64,000 nucleotides of DNA from Rossellomorea marisflavi (GTDB lineage Bacteria; Bacillota; Bacilli; Bacillales; Bacillaceae_B), in the NCBI RefSeq assembly GCF_009806575.1, contig NZ_CP047095.1, positions 3,352,001 to 3,416,000 of the forward strand, read 5' to 3'. The notes beneath the pieces are model-generated. The model did not search any database. It was not told where the DNA came from and saw nothing but the letters and a program-made list of their open reading frames with translations. This document shows positions 17,139 to 26,272 of this stretch, piece by piece. The position numbers and the translations under genes are program-made. The stretch's first letter is position 1. The number at the start of each line of letters is the position of its first letter.

Positions 17139-17479
17139 TGGAATTATTAATGGCCATTGTCATTGGGATCCTGTTCACCTGTGCAGTGTATCTCATGCTT
17201 TCAAAAAGTTTACTTAGGATCATTATCGGCACCGCTGTCCTGAGCCATGGCGCCCACCTCCTCATCTTGACGGTGAGCAGCCTGAAGAGGGGGGCAGCAC
17301 CGCTGCTCGGACAGCATGCGGAATCCTACGTTGATCCGTTACCGCAGGCATTGATCCTGACAGCGATCGTCATCAGTTTCGGTGTGACGGCCTTTTTCCT
17401 GGTCCTCGCCTACAGGGCCTATCAGGAGCTCGGTACCGATAATATGGATCAGTTGAGAGGAAACGAAGGAAATGATTAA
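17138..17479 (+). CDS. mrpC: Mrp antiporter subunit C (NuoK-like)
   Basis: 113 residues with three helices homologous to NuoK. The family segment GTAVLSHGAHLLIL and PLPQALILTAIVISFGVTAFFLVLAYR are clear. It overlaps mrpB by one base and mrpD by eight bases. It forms part of the membrane arm of the Mrp complex. Confidence 0.95.
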   Translation: MELLMAIVIGILFTCAVYLMLSKSLLRIIIGTAVLSHGAHLLILTVSSLKRGAAPLLGQHAESYVDPLPQALILTAIVISFGVTAFFLVLAYRAYQELGTDNMDQLRGNEGND

Positions 17480-18953
17480 TTTATTGATTCTACCGATACT
17501 CATACCACTTATCACGGCAACGATTCTCATGTTCTTCAGCAAGCAGGTGAAGACGCAACGGACGATCGCAGCGGTTTCCACGATCGGGACCGTCATCGCA
17601 TCCGTCATCCTCGTCATCACGGTTTCAAAGGAAGGAATCCAGACCCTGAACCTGGGGAGCTGGACGGCACCATTCGGAATCACGCTTGTATCCGATATGC
17701 TCTCTGCCCTTCTGGTACTCACAACGAGCATCATCACCCTGCTGGTGGTCCTCTACTCCTTTAAATCGATCGGACGCGACAGGGAACGATTCTATTATTA
17801 TCCTGTGGTCCAATTCCTTTTAGTCGGGGTAAACGGAGCATTTACCACAGGAGATATCTTCAACTTGTTTGTGTTCTTTGAAGTGATGCTCATGAGTTCC
17901 TATGTTCTCATCGTCCTCGGCGGGACAAAAGTCCAGCTCCGCGAAGGGATCAAATACATACTCGTGAACGTCATTTCGTCCGCCCTGTTCGTCATCACCG
18001 TTGCCTACCTGTATTCAGTCGTCGGCACCCTGAACATGGCTGATATCTCCCAGAAGATTGCAAGCGTGGAACAACCGGGCATCCTGACAGCCATTGCCAT
18101 CCTGTTTTTGATTGTGTTCGGTCTGAAAGGAGCCATCTTCCCGCTTTACTTCTGGCTGCCGGGCTCCTACTACGCACCTCCGACACCGATCCTGGCCTTA
18201 TTCGGAGCGTTACTGACCAAGGTCGGCGTCTATTCGATCATCAGGACCTATACCCTGTTCTTCTATCATGATCCAGGGTTCACCCATGAAATGCTTGGCA
18301 TACTGGCAATCCTGACCATCGTTGTCGGATGCGTGGGGGCCATCGGGTTCTGGGATGTGAAGAAGATCATCATCTATAATATCGTCATCGCCGTCGGGGT
18401 CATCCTATTCGGGATCTCCACCATGAACGGGGAAGCGATGGAAGGCTCCATCTACTATCTCATTCATGACATGCTCATCAAGGCCGCCCTCTTCCTTTTG
18501 ATCGGCGTTATGATTTCCATTACGGGCACGACGGATGTCCGGAAAATGGGGGGACTGATCAAGGAGTATCCTTGGCTTGGGTGGACCTTCCTCGTAGCAG
18601 CGTTCTCACTGGCGGGAATTCCTCCACTCAGCGGCTTCATCGGGAAATTATTGATCCTGAAGGGCAGTTTCTCTTCGGAATTCTATGTAGGGGCGTTCGT
18701 CATCCTCGCCTCCAGCCTGATCGTCCTTTACTCTGTGATCAAGATCTTCCTGACCGGAATCTGGGGCGTCCCGAAAGAGTACACAGGCATTTCCAAAGGT
18801 CATGCTCGCTATCTGTGGGCTACTTCTGCCGTACTCGTCCTCCTTTCGGTGTTCTACGGTTTGGGGGCAGATGCACTACGACCTCTATTCTCCCAGGCGG
18901 CTGAAGTACTGGTGGATCCGCAAATCTATATTGACGCAGTGTTAAAGGAGTGA
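17472..18953 (+). CDS. mrpD: Mrp antiporter subunit D (NuoN/NuoM-like)
   Basis: 493 residues and about fourteen helices; NADH-quinone-oxidoreductase antiporter-like family. Typical segments: GDIFNLFVFFEVMLMSSYVLIVLGG, KGAIFPLYFWLPGSYYAPPTPILALFGALLTKVGVYSIIR, YLIHDMLIKAALFLLIG and FSLAGIPPLSGFIGKLLILKG. Together with MrpA it forms the proton and cation pathways. It overlaps the end of mrpC. Confidence 0.96.
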   Translation: MINLLILPILIPLITATILMFFSKQVKTQRTIAAVSTIGTVIASVILVITVSKEGIQTLNLGSWTAPFGITLVSDMLSALLVLTTSIITLLVVLYSFKSIGRDRERFYYYPVVQFLLVGVNGAFTTGDIFNLFVFFEVMLMSSYVLIVLGGTKVQLREGIKYILVNVISSALFVITVAYLYSVVGTLNMADISQKIASVEQPGILTAIAILFLIVFGLKGAIFPLYFWLPGSYYAPPTPILALFGALLTKVGVYSIIRTYTLFFYHDPGFTHEMLGILAILTIVVGCVGAIGFWDVKKIIIYNIVIAVGVILFGISTMNGEAMEGSIYYLIHDMLIKAALFLLIGVMISITGTTDVRKMGGLIKEYPWLGWTFLVAAFSLAGIPPLSGFIGKLLILKGSFSSEFYVGAFVILASSLIVLYSVIKIFLTGIWGVPKEYTGISKGHARYLWATSAVLVLLSVFYGLGADALRPLFSQAAEVLVDPQIYIDAVLKE

Positions 18954-18960
18954 TGTAACC

Positions 18961-19437
18961 ATGGCTTTTCAAATCTTATTGAACTTCATCCTGGCATTTG
19001 TCTGGATGTTCCTATCCGTCTCCTTTACCGCTCCTTCATTCATTGTCGGTTATCTGCTCGGCTTGCTGATTATCCTTGCCATGAGACGGTTCTTCCCGGA
19101 TCGCTTTTATCTATGGCGAGTGGTGGCTTCCATCAGCCTGCTACTATTGTTCCTGAAGGAATTGATCAAAGCGAACGTGGATGTACTGAAAACGGTCCTT
19201 AAGCCCAAACTTGATTTTCAGCCGGGGATCTTTGCGTACGAAACCAAGCTGAAAAAGGATTGGGAAGTTACCCTGCTGGCCAATCTGATCACGCTGACTC
19301 CGGGGACGCTGGTGATGGATGTATCCATGGATAAGAAGATCCTCTATGTGCACGCCATCGACCTTCCCGATAAAGACGCGGTCATCGATGATATCCGCAA
19401 CTCTTTCGAGAAAGCCATCATGGAGGTGAGCCGCTGA
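18961..19437 (+). CDS. mrpE: Mrp antiporter subunit E
   Basis: 158 residues. Two or three N-terminal helices, then a cytoplasmic domain with LLANLITLTPGTLVMDVS, diagnostic of MrpE/MnhE. It starts seven bases after mrpD and overlaps mrpF by one base. Accessory membrane subunit needed for stable assembly. Confidence 0.95.
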   Translation: MAFQILLNFILAFVWMFLSVSFTAPSFIVGYLLGLLIILAMRRFFPDRFYLWRVVASISLLLLFLKELIKANVDVLKTVLKPKLDFQPGIFAYETKLKKDWEVTLLANLITLTPGTLVMDVSMDKKILYVHAIDLPDKDAVIDDIRNSFEKAIMEVSR

Positions 19438-19721
19438 TGCTTGAGATCATCATCCGTATCACCTTGATCTGTGTGTCCCTTTCCATGCTCGGACTTATTT
19501 ACCGGGTCATCAAGGGACCTACTACCCCCGACAGGGTCGTGGCGCTGGACGCCCTAGGGGTAAATCTGATTGCCATCGTCGCACTGGTCTCCATGCTGAT
19601 TGATTCTGACGCCTTCCTTGAAGTCATTCTGCTTCTTGGAATCCTTGCCTTCATCGGGACGGTGTCATTCTCCAAATTCCTTGAGAAAGGAGCGATCATC
19701 GAACGTGACCGAAATCGTTAA
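19437..19721 (+). CDS. mrpF: Mrp antiporter subunit F
   Basis: 94 residues, three helices; GPTTPDRVVALDALGVNLIAIVAL and LEVILLLGILAFIGTVSFSKFLEKG match MrpF/MnhF. It overlaps mrpE by one base and mrpG by 17 bases. Probable cholate or cation-handling subunit of the complex in B. subtilis terms; here simply a structural part of Mrp. Confidence 0.95.
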   Translation: MLEIIIRITLICVSLSMLGLIYRVIKGPTTPDRVVALDALGVNLIAIVALVSMLIDSDAFLEVILLLGILAFIGTVSFSKFLEKGAIIERDRNR

Positions 19722-20064
19722 CTATATCATCGGATTCTTCCTTCTTGCAGGCGGATTCCTGAGCCTCGTGGCATCCTTCGGGGTGCTCAGGCTACCCGAT
19801 GTGTATACACGGAACCACGCGGCTTCCAAAAGTGCCACGCTCGGAATCATGTGCATCCTGCTCGGAACATTCCTTTATTTCTACATCGTGCACGGCATCT
19901 TCAACTCCAAGGTCCTGCTGGCCATCGTGTTCATCTTTGTCACTGCGCCGGTCGGTGGTCACCTCATCGCCCGTGCAGCCTACCATTCAGGAGCGAAACT
20001 CTGGGATAAGAGCGTACGCGATGACTTAAAGGACAAGGAAAAATACGACCGACAGCATCCATAA
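19705..20064 (+). CDS. mrpG: Mrp antiporter subunit G
   Basis: 119 residues from GTG 19705, reading MTEIVNYIIGFFLLAGG, which aligns with the usual MrpG N-terminus (B. subtilis 124 aa). A longer reading from 19600 would run deep into mrpF and is rejected. The family motif GVLRLPDVYTRNHAASKSATLG and TAPVGGHLIARAAYHSG are clear. Last gene of the operon, followed by a strong terminator. Confidence 0.94.
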   Translation: MTEIVNYIIGFFLLAGGFLSLVASFGVLRLPDVYTRNHAASKSATLGIMCILLGTFLYFYIVHGIFNSKVLLAIVFIFVTAPVGGHLIARAAYHSGAKLWDKSVRDDLKDKEKYDRQHP

Positions 20065-20345
20065 AAGAGAGGCTGGGACAAACGTGTTTCAGTCATAGTA
20101 AAACCCGAATTCATTGCCTGGGATCAGGCAAATGAATTCGGGTTTTTAATTTGTTTTATGGCCGTCATTGTATCCAAGCGGTTGATTGGAGTGCTAGACG
20201 AAGACTCCTGCGGAAAGAGTAGCTTATGCTTGCCGAGGAGGCTCACGGTCTACCTGCGGAAAGCGGAAATCATGAGCGGTATAAAGAACCTATGCTGACC
20301 GTGTTCTTCATCTATGGTACCTTTTTCGTTTTGACCCACCCTCTT
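20065..20345. repeat. Dispersed Bacillaceae intergenic repeat (degenerate copy)
   Basis: The segment begins with GAGAGGCTGGGACAAA, contains the mrp terminator, and continues with GCGGTTGATTGGAGTG, GAAGACTCCTGCGG and CGAGGAGGCTCACGG. I recognise these phrases from a repeat found many times between genes of Bacillaceae. The central part seems shorter than usual. It contains no credible gene. The family recognition is from memory, not from a search. Confidence 0.6.
20101..20147 (+). terminator. Terminator of the mrp operon
   Basis: A 20-bp stem built on AAACCCGAATTCATTGCCTG and its near-perfect complement, GGAT loop, then TTTTT. Confidence 0.9.
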
Positions 20346-20347
20346 TT

Positions 20348-20974
20348 TCATTTTCCGATATATGTAACAAACTCATTGACGGGCTTCCGGTAGCCCCGGG
20401 GTTTGCGGCTTTCTCTCTTTTCCTTCCCCATGGAGATCATCATGACGACCTCGTACTGATCTTCTACATCAAGTATGTCCTTGACCTTATCCGGATCGAA
20501 TCCGATCATCGGGCACGTGTCCCAGCCCTTCTCCTTGGCAGCCAGCATGAAGACCATGGAAGATAGAGACGCATTACGGATGGCTTCATCCCGTTGGAAT
20601 CCAACACCTTTCCCTTCATAGAAGGAGATGGTATTCTCGACCATACCTGAGAATTCCTCTTCATTCACGATTTTAAGCATCTTCAATCCCCGATAGATTT
20701 CTTCTGCTGATTCGTACGCTTTTTTATCCCCCAGGAGCAGGACGACCGCTGAAGCAGAACGTACTTTATGCTGCCCCATGGCTGCACCCTGAAGCTGCTC
20801 TTTCACTCTCTCATCTGTCACGACGATATACCGCGTATGTTGAAGGTTGAACGCGGATGGAGAAAGCTTGACCAACTCAAAAATTTCATTAAATTCGTTT
20901 GTTTGGATCGGATGATCAGGCAGAAAATTCGATGCCGAGCGACGTTCTTTCATCAGTTCTGTAAAACCGGCCAT
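20348..20974 (-). CDS. mhqN: NAD(P)H nitroreductase/azoreductase-like protein MhqN
   Basis: 208 residues, nitroreductase fold using FMN. ERRSASNFL at the N-terminus, LSPSAFNLQHTRYIVV, RNASLSSMVFMLAAKEKGWDTCPMIGFD and the C-terminal RGYRKPVNEFV closely resemble B. subtilis MhqN. In B. subtilis mhqN belongs to the MhqR regulon, induced by catechol and 2-methylhydroquinone to detoxify quinone-like electrophiles. An MhqR-type palindrome sits between the promoter and the ribosome binding site here, which strongly supports the name. Cytoplasmic flavoenzyme; natural substrate uncertain. Confidence 0.9.
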   Translation of the reverse strand: MAGFTELMKERRSASNFLPDHPIQTNEFNEIFELVKLSPSAFNLQHTRYIVVTDERVKEQLQGAAMGQHKVRSASAVVLLLGDKKAYESAEEIYRGLKMLKIVNEEEFSGMVENTISFYEGKGVGFQRDEAIRNASLSSMVFMLAAKEKGWDTCPMIGFDPDKVKDILDVEDQYEVVMMISMGKEKRESRKPRGYRKPVNEFVTYIGK

Positions 20975-20990
20975 GCTCCCACTCCTTCAT

Positions 20991-21010
20991 TTATCTTGAA
21001 TTCAAGATAA
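20991..21010. promoter_or_regulatory. MhqR-type operator upstream of mhqN
   Basis: Perfect 20-bp palindrome TTATCTTGAATTCAAGATAA. It matches the MhqR box as I recall it (TATCTcgAATtCgAGATA) with full symmetry. It lies just downstream of the -10 element and just upstream of the AAGGAG of mhqN, so a bound MarR-type repressor would block initiation. Confidence 0.85.
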
Positions 21011-21038
21011 CTATACCGAATAGGCAGAATATTGTCAA
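21010..21038 (-). promoter_or_regulatory. SigA-type promoter of mhqN
   Basis: Minus-strand TTGACA (21033-21038) and TATAGT (21010-21015) separated by exactly 17 bp. The -10 touches the MhqR palindrome. Confidence 0.85.
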
Positions 21039-21078
21039 ATCAATCCATAGAATAAGCCCCCGTCTCCGGGAGCTTCCC

Positions 21079-21447
21079 TCATTGCTGGTATAGATGATTT
21101 TCAACCGATCCATCCTCTTTATACACCACAAGGGTGCCGGAATGATCTGTTGCATATCGCTTTGCTCGCTCCAACAGCTTTTCCTTCGTCTCTTCCACCA
21201 TGATGGCCCGCTGTCCGTCAGCCTTTTTCAGCTGCCAGCCGTCATCATGGACTGTGACATGATACTCTGTCTTATCGCTTTGCGTACCTTCCTCGGACTT
21301 GTGGGCACGATCTGTGGCAATGGCGATCGCCCTGCCCTCTTCATATCCTTCATCAAGCAGCGCATTTCCTATCTCGATGGCTTTATTCCGGACATCAGAG
21401 GGCAGATTCTTCAGTGACTCGGGATAATCTTGTTTAGACCAGCTCAT
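21079..21447 (-). CDS. DUF2188-like small soluble protein
   Basis: 122 residues from ATG 21447, seven bases after GGAGG; the ATG six bases upstream is too close. Residues 1-45 (YPESLKNLPSDVRNKAIEIGNALLDEGYEEGRAIAIATDRAHK) resemble the short helical ChaB-like/uncharacterised region seen in stress proteins. Residues 60-120 (YHVTVHDDGWQLKKADGQRAI, KEKLLERAKRYATDHSGTLVVYKEDGSVE) look like a DUF2188 domain. Function unknown; cytoplasmic. The domain naming is from memory and moderately certain. Confidence 0.7.
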   Translation of the reverse strand: MSWSKQDYPESLKNLPSDVRNKAIEIGNALLDEGYEEGRAIAIATDRAHKSEEGTQSDKTEYHVTVHDDGWQLKKADGQRAIMVEETKEKLLERAKRYATDHSGTLVVYKEDGSVENHLYQQ

Positions 21448-21502
21448 ATTCATACCTCCGTAGTAAGTGGGATTGTATTACCTTTTCCCCCACCTGTCAC
21501 GG

Positions 21503-21892
21503 TTAAACGTTCTTTTTTGGTACCACGGCCATGGTACACCGTGACACGCAGATTAAATCATTTGCCTCATCGGTGATCTTGATGTCCCATACCATGGTGG
21601 TCCGTCCCTGGTGCAGGACGGTCGCCGTCGCCGTCACTTCACCGTCTTTCTTTGCCTTGATGTGATTGGCATTGATCTCGAGACCAAAGCATATCTCCTT
21701 ATCGAGATCGATCAGTTCCACAGCCCCTACGCTTGCCACGGTTTCGGCAAGAGCGACGGATGCTCCTCCGTGCAGAAATCCAAAAGGCTGCCTCGTCTGT
21801 TCATTGACGGGCATCGTCGCCACGATTTTCCCTTTCTCAACCGTGATGAAATCAATCCCCAGTGCACTGATCAATGTGTGATCCAAATTCAT
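21503..21892 (-). CDS. yuxO: Hotdog-fold acyl-CoA thioesterase (YuxO)
   Basis: 129 residues, PaaI/YuxO-type hotdog thioesterase: LGIDFITVEKGKIVATMPVNEQTRQPFGFLHGGASVALAETVASVGA with the HGG active-site turn. B. subtilis YuxO sits beside the mrp operon and is assigned as 1,4-dihydroxy-2-naphthoyl-CoA hydrolase in menaquinone biosynthesis. That assignment is by orthology; sequence alone shows only the thioesterase fold. Note that comA, next to yuxO in B. subtilis, is absent. Confidence 0.85.
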   Translation of the reverse strand: MNLDHTLISALGIDFITVEKGKIVATMPVNEQTRQPFGFLHGGASVALAETVASVGAVELIDLDKEICFGLEINANHIKAKKDGEVTATATVLHQGRTTMVWDIKITDEANDLICVSRCTMAVVPKKNV

Positions 21893-22057
21893 TCTTCTTC
21901 ACCCCTTCCCCATACACTTCGACCCTGGCTGTCAAAATCCTTTATCTGCTTTACAAGCATACATTCAGCCTATCACAAGGTATCAGGAAGATGAACGAAT
22001 AAATGCAGTGCCTCTTTCATACGTTTACGTAGATGATGTCAGAGAAAGGAGTGTTCC

Positions 22058-22438
22058 ATGATGTACCGATTCCATCCCTTTCATGCAAACAGACCGGCTC
22101 CCCAATCCTATATGGGGCAGCACATTGACAAGCGGGTGCTGCCTGCAGCTGTACCTGACACGCTGATGGCTTCAGCAGGAAAAACCCTTACCCTGATGGA
22201 CGATGCCAAACTTGTCCTCGGGCGCATCAACAGCTCAAGGGATCTTGCCTCTAAGCTCATGACTGCCGCTCAACAATCCAATCTGCCTGAAGTACATAAA
22301 TTGCTTCAGACGATCCCGACACGCGTACAGCCTGTTGTATCTTTCAATCCTGATGGCATCAGATTCGTATTTGACGAAAAATTAGGTCAGGTGGATTGCT
22401 GTCATTTGATTGTCTCCATCAAATGGAATGAGTTTTGA
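22058..22438 (+). CDS. yuzC: YuzC-like probable spore coat protein
   Basis: 126 residues, ATG behind AAAGGAG. The aromatic and proline-rich N-terminus (MMYRFHPFHANRPAPQSY) followed by an alpha/beta domain (LMASAGKTLTLMDDAKLVLGRINSSRDLASKLM, VQPVVSFNPDGIRFVFD) fits YuzC, an inner spore coat protein near yuxO in B. subtilis. No signal peptide. Assignment is from synteny and partial resemblance, so moderate. Confidence 0.65.
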   Translation: MMYRFHPFHANRPAPQSYMGQHIDKRVLPAAVPDTLMASAGKTLTLMDDAKLVLGRINSSRDLASKLMTAAQQSNLPEVHKLLQTIPTRVQPVVSFNPDGIRFVFDEKLGQVDCCHLIVSIKWNEF

Positions 22439-22439
22439 A

Positions 22440-22482
22440 ATGCCGAAGGAGGCCGCGGGTCCGGCTCCCTTCGGCATTTCCC
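22440..22482 (+). terminator. Terminator of yuzC
   Basis: AAATGCCGAAGG...GCC / GGC...CCTTCGGCATTT long stem followed by TT-CCC-TTTT. Confidence 0.8.
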
Positions 22483-22546
22483 TTTTATGAACGTATCGGG
22501 ACGTCACCTGCCAGGTCCGCTTAACCGGAAGAAAGAGGCGAAAAAA

Positions 22547-22566
22547 AGAACCTCCGAAGAGATTCT
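22547..22566 (-). terminator. Terminator of yuiF
   Basis: On the minus strand AGAA-T-CTC-TTCG-GAG-G-TTCT hairpin with a seven-T run. Confidence 0.75.
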
Positions 22567-22568
22567 CT

Positions 22569-23885
22569 TTAAAAGATCATGGCCGCAATCCAACCGAAGG
22601 CCACGAGAGGGATGTTGTAATGCAGGAATGTAGGGACACATGTATCCCAGATGTGGTTGTGCTGTCCGTCGGCATTCAAACCGGCGGTCGGCCCCAGTGT
22701 ACTGTCCGATGCAGGTGAACCGGCATCTCCGAGGGCCCCGGCCGTTCCCACAATAATGATTGTCGCAAACTCACTGAATCCCAGCTCCATGCAGAGAGGA
22801 ACAAAGATCGCTGCAATGATTGGAATGGTAGCGAACGATGATCCGATCCCCATTGTGACAATCAGCCCGACTAGGAGCATCAGAAGGGCAGCAAGGGCTT
22901 TATTTCCTCCGATGGCATCAGCTGTACCTTTTACCAGGGATTCGACATCACCGGTCTCCGTCAACACAGCTGCAAACCCGGAAGCGGCTATCATGACGAA
23001 TCCAATAAAGGCCATCATCTTCATACCATCGTTAAGAAGGCCGTCCGCTTCCTTCCATTTGATAGCACCCGACACATACAGGACGGCGATTCCCGCAAGT
23101 GCACCGAAAATCATGGATTCAAGCAGAAGCTGGACCGCAAGTGCCGCAATGATGGAAATCCCCGCGAGAATCATTGATTGCTTACTGTATTCGACCTTTT
23201 CTTCTACCACCACTTCCCTGGACTCGTCATACCTGCGAGGTTTGCGATAAGAGAAGAAGACGGCGAACAGAAGTCCCAGAACCATCCCTCCTACTGGCAT
23301 GAGCATGGCTTTCGGAATATCTCCCATGGCGATGGCCATTCCACTCCTGTCCATATTCTGTGCAATGACCTCGTGGAACTGAAGCCCGAAACCGACCGGA
23401 AGCAGGATATAGGGCGCCGTCAGTCCGAATGTGATGACCGTGGCAATCAACCGGCGGTCGATTTCAAGCTCTGTCATCACCTTCAGGAGCGGTGGAATCA
23501 AAATCGGGATGAAGGCGATGTGAATAGGGATGACGTTCTGAGAGAAACACGCCATGATCAGGATGGCGAATACGATCAGCGCCTTCGATAATTTCTTCTT
23601 TTTTGAATCTCCGTTCCGGCCGACCATCTTCAAGACGAAGTCAACCAGCAGATTCGGGATGCCTGTATACGAAATGGCTACAGCAAATCCTCCCAAAAGG
23701 GCATAGCTCAGGGCGATATTTGCTCCTCCGCTGATACCTTCGGAGAAGATCGAGACCGTTTCATTCAAGCCTAGTCCCCCGATGACCCCTCCTGCAAGCG
23801 CCCCGGCAATGAGGGCGAAAACTACATTCACACGCAGTAAACTAAGTATGAGCATGATGAGTACGGCAATGACAACTGCGTTCAT
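22569..23885 (-). CDS. yuiF: YuiF family membrane transporter (Na+/H+ antiporter/amino-acid transporter superfamily)
   Basis: 438 residues and about twelve helices. Segments MNAVVIAVLIMLILSLLRVNVVFALIAGALAGGVIGG, FSQNVIPIHIAFIPILIPPLL, GIGSSFATIPIIAAIFVPLC and the tail GDAGSPASDSTLGPTAGLNADGQHNHIWDTCVPTFLHYNIPL match the YuiF/NhaC-like ion-transporter group. YuiF is listed in B. subtilis as a putative amino-acid transporter; substrate is unknown. Monocistronic, with its own terminator. It lies upstream of pepA in synteny. Confidence 0.85.
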   Translation of the reverse strand: MNAVVIAVLIMLILSLLRVNVVFALIAGALAGGVIGGLGLNETVSIFSEGISGGANIALSYALLGGFAVAISYTGIPNLLVDFVLKMVGRNGDSKKKKLSKALIVFAILIMACFSQNVIPIHIAFIPILIPPLLKVMTELEIDRRLIATVITFGLTAPYILLPVGFGLQFHEVIAQNMDRSGMAIAMGDIPKAMLMPVGGMVLGLLFAVFFSYRKPRRYDESREVVVEEKVEYSKQSMILAGISIIAALAVQLLLESMIFGALAGIAVLYVSGAIKWKEADGLLNDGMKMMAFIGFVMIAASGFAAVLTETGDVESLVKGTADAIGGNKALAALLMLLVGLIVTMGIGSSFATIPIIAAIFVPLCMELGFSEFATIIIVGTAGALGDAGSPASDSTLGPTAGLNADGQHNHIWDTCVPTFLHYNIPLVAFGWIAAMIF

Positions 23886-24087
23886 AACAATGTCCTCCTT
23901 GAATCTATCTTCATGTTGCTTTAGTCTGCTAAATTGGTAGAGTGATAAAACACGTTTTCTACTTTATCAACATAAAGGACGTTTGTCAACGATTATTCCT
24001 TTCTTTATTCTTCCCTCTTTCTCGGGATTCGAACCTGTCGCCGGGGGACGATTCTGATTGGAATGGCGCTTCACATTTACCCATAGA

Positions 24088-24113
24088 AAAAAGGCCGACG
24101 ATTGTCGGCCTTT
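24088..24113 (-). terminator. Terminator of pepA
   Basis: AAAGGCCGAC / GTCGGCCTTT stem with a four-base loop; T run on the minus strand. Confidence 0.85.
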
Positions 24114-24121
24114 CCTTGTCA

Positions 24122-25624
24122 TTATTTCGCAGGTTCAAAGGATTCCACCATCAGGGCAAGGGTGCGGACCATCACGCCCGTGGCACCGGAAGGCCCGAGG
24201 TCGTATGCTTTGTTGGTCGTAGCCGTCCCCGCGATATCCAGATGCACCCATGGGGTGCCTTCAGCGAATTCCCCTACAAATCCGCCTCCCATGATGGCAT
24301 GCCCAGCGCGTCCCGGAGAGTTGTTCAGATCCGCGATCTTGCTGCTTCTCACGCGCTTCTTATCCCCTTCCGTGTACGGCAGCTGCCAGATGAACTCACC
24401 TGATTCAGCCGAGGCAAGCAGCACTTGCTCAAAGAAAGCTTCGTTATTGGTAAGGGCACCTGTCTTATCTTCCCCCAATGCAACGATGACCCCTCCTGTG
24501 AGCGTCGCGACATCGACAAGATAATTTGCACCATGATGCTTTGCATAGGTCATGCCGTCAGCAAGTGCAAGACGTCCTTCTGCATCAGTATTCAACACTT
24601 CGATTGTCTTACCGCTCATGGATGTGATGACGTCATCCGGCTTGAATGCCGCACCACTCACCATGTTATCGGTAGAAGGGATGACAGCGATGACATTCTG
24701 CTCAGGCCTCGTCTCCCCGATGATTTCCATGGCACCAAGGACAGCTGCTGCGCCACCCATATCGGTTTTCATGCCGACGATGCCGTCCTTCGGTTTAAGG
24801 GAATATCCCCCCGTATCAAAGGTAATCCCTTTTCCTACAAGACCGATGACGTCTTCCCATTGCTCTTTGCCTGCATATTTAAGGACGATCATCTTCGGGG
24901 GCTCGACTGAACCCTGATTGACGGCCAATAAAGCGCCCATGCCCAGATGCTCCATTTCTTCCTTGTCTAGGATTTCCGCTTCAAAATCATATCGCTTTGC
25001 AAGCTCAAGGGCATATTCGGCAAGCTTTGTGGATGTAAGGAGATTTCCAGGTGTGTTCACAAGGGTCCTTGCCGAGTTGACGCCGTTCCCGAATGCGGTA
25101 CCCACCTGCAGAGCCGTTTGGACTTCCTTTTCATCCGAACCTGTGATGAACTCGATATCAGAAGCTTCATAGCTTTGCTCATTCGATGATTGCTTATACC
25201 CGTGGAAGGCATAGGTTGCCATGGTGAAGGCCTCTGCCCATGCATGTGCCACATCTTCTGCCGGAACTTCATCCGTTGCAAATGTATCGATTGCCACTGC
25301 GAACGAAGAGAGCTTCAATTGTTTGATTTTCTTGGCTGCCGCACCGAACGCTTCTTTCATATCATTGAAGACCGCTTCCTTGGCCTTTCCAAGTCCGACA
25401 AACACAATCCGTTTCACAGGGAGTTGTCCCAGCGTATGTACAACGGTGATTTTTTTGGCGGTAGAAGAGATATCCCCCTCTTTGGCAAGCTGGGTAAGAT
25501 GGCCTCCCATGGCTTGATCAAGCTCTTTCAGTTCTCCTGCGAATTCAGGTTGATTGTACACCCCGACGATGAGGCATCCCCCTGTTGTTTCTGTTAAACG
25601 TTTATTGTTGACTACATGATTCAT
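24122..25624 (-). CDS. pepA: Leucyl aminopeptidase, M17 family (PepA/YuiE)
   Basis: 500 residues, ATG behind GGAGGTG. M17 C-terminal catalytic domain from about 180: [16 protein letters not shown] (Lys and Asp ligands), [16 protein letters not shown], and the family signature [17 protein letters not shown]; two-metal (Zn/Mn) aminopeptidase active as a hexamer in the cytoplasm. It removes N-terminal residues, mainly Leu, from peptides. Corresponds to B. subtilis yuiE/pepA. Divergent from yuiD. Confidence 0.94.
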   Translation of the reverse strand: MNHVVNNKRLTETTGGCLIVGVYNQPEFAGELKELDQAMGGHLTQLAKEGDISSTAKKITVVHTLGQLPVKRIVFVGLGKAKEAVFNDMKEAFGAAAKKIKQLKLSSFAVAIDTFATDEVPAEDVAHAWAEAFTMATYAFHGYKQSSNEQSYEASDIEFITGSDEKEVQTALQVGTAFGNGVNSARTLVNTPGNLLTSTKLAEYALELAKRYDFEAEILDKEEMEHLGMGALLAVNQGSVEPPKMIVLKYAGKEQWEDVIGLVGKGITFDTGGYSLKPKDGIVGMKTDMGGAAAVLGAMEIIGETRPEQNVIAVIPSTDNMVSGAAFKPDDVITSMSGKTIEVLNTDAEGRLALADGMTYAKHHGANYLVDVATLTGGVIVALGEDKTGALTNNEAFFEQVLLASAESGEFIWQLPYTEGDKKRVRSSKIADLNNSPGRAGHAIMGGGFVGEFAEGTPWVHLDIAGTATTNKAYDLGPSGATGVMVRTLALMVESFEPAK

Positions 25625-25780
25625 TGTTCAACACCTCCTCCCCCATTATAGCCCGTGTGAGTGAACATTTCGACTATCTAAGCAAAAGCGTTTTGAAGTT
25701 AAGGTTGGGTGAAGAAGGGTATGGTATAATGAAGGCAACTCAGAGTATTCAAAACATTAGAAAGGATGGGATTCATTACC

Positions 25781-26260
25781 ATGGAGATCTTTCATAATTT
25801 TCCCCTTTGGGCTTCATTGATTTCCATCTTGTTTGCCCAATTCGTCAAGGTTCCCATCCAGTTCATCGCCACCAGGGAACTGAATTGGTCGCTCATCACA
25901 TCGACCGGCGGGATGCCGAGCTCCCACTCTGCCGCCGTCACTGCCCTTTCAACCGGCGTGGCAATCGAAAGCGGAGTCGCTTCCCCGGTCTTTGCCGTAG
26001 CCGCCATGTTTGCCATCATCACCATGTTCGATGCGACAGGGGTCAGAAGACAGGCGGGTGAACAAGCCATCGTCCTCAATCGGCTCATGGGCGATTTCCA
26101 GAAGTTCATGACCGACGCCAAAGGCTGGCAAAACAAACCCGATCAGGAAAAGCGAAAAGAGCTGAAGGAGCTGCTCGGTCATAAACCGATCGAAGTGTTC
26201 TTCGGCGGGATCACCGGGATCGTCCTTACCCTGCTGATCCACTTTTTCATGTTTCAATAG
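25781..26260 (+). CDS. yuiD: YuiD, divergent PAP2-family membrane protein
   Basis: 159 residues from ATG 25781, giving MEIFHNFPLWASLISILFAQ, which fits the YuiD N-terminus; the ATG at 25766 sits directly on AAAGG. Signature STGGMPSSHSAAVTALSTGVAIESG followed by MFDATGVRRQAGEQAIVLN is characteristic of DUF212 (divergent PAP2). Four or five helices. A phosphatase activity on lipid phosphate is possible from PSSHS but not shown. The next gene begins 12 bases downstream, so they may be co-transcribed. Confidence 0.88.
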   Translation: MEIFHNFPLWASLISILFAQFVKVPIQFIATRELNWSLITSTGGMPSSHSAAVTALSTGVAIESGVASPVFAVAAMFAIITMFDATGVRRQAGEQAIVLNRLMGDFQKFMTDAKGWQNKPDQEKRKELKELLGHKPIEVFFGGITGIVLTLLIHFFMFQ

Positions 26261-26272
26261 GAGGGATGATCA

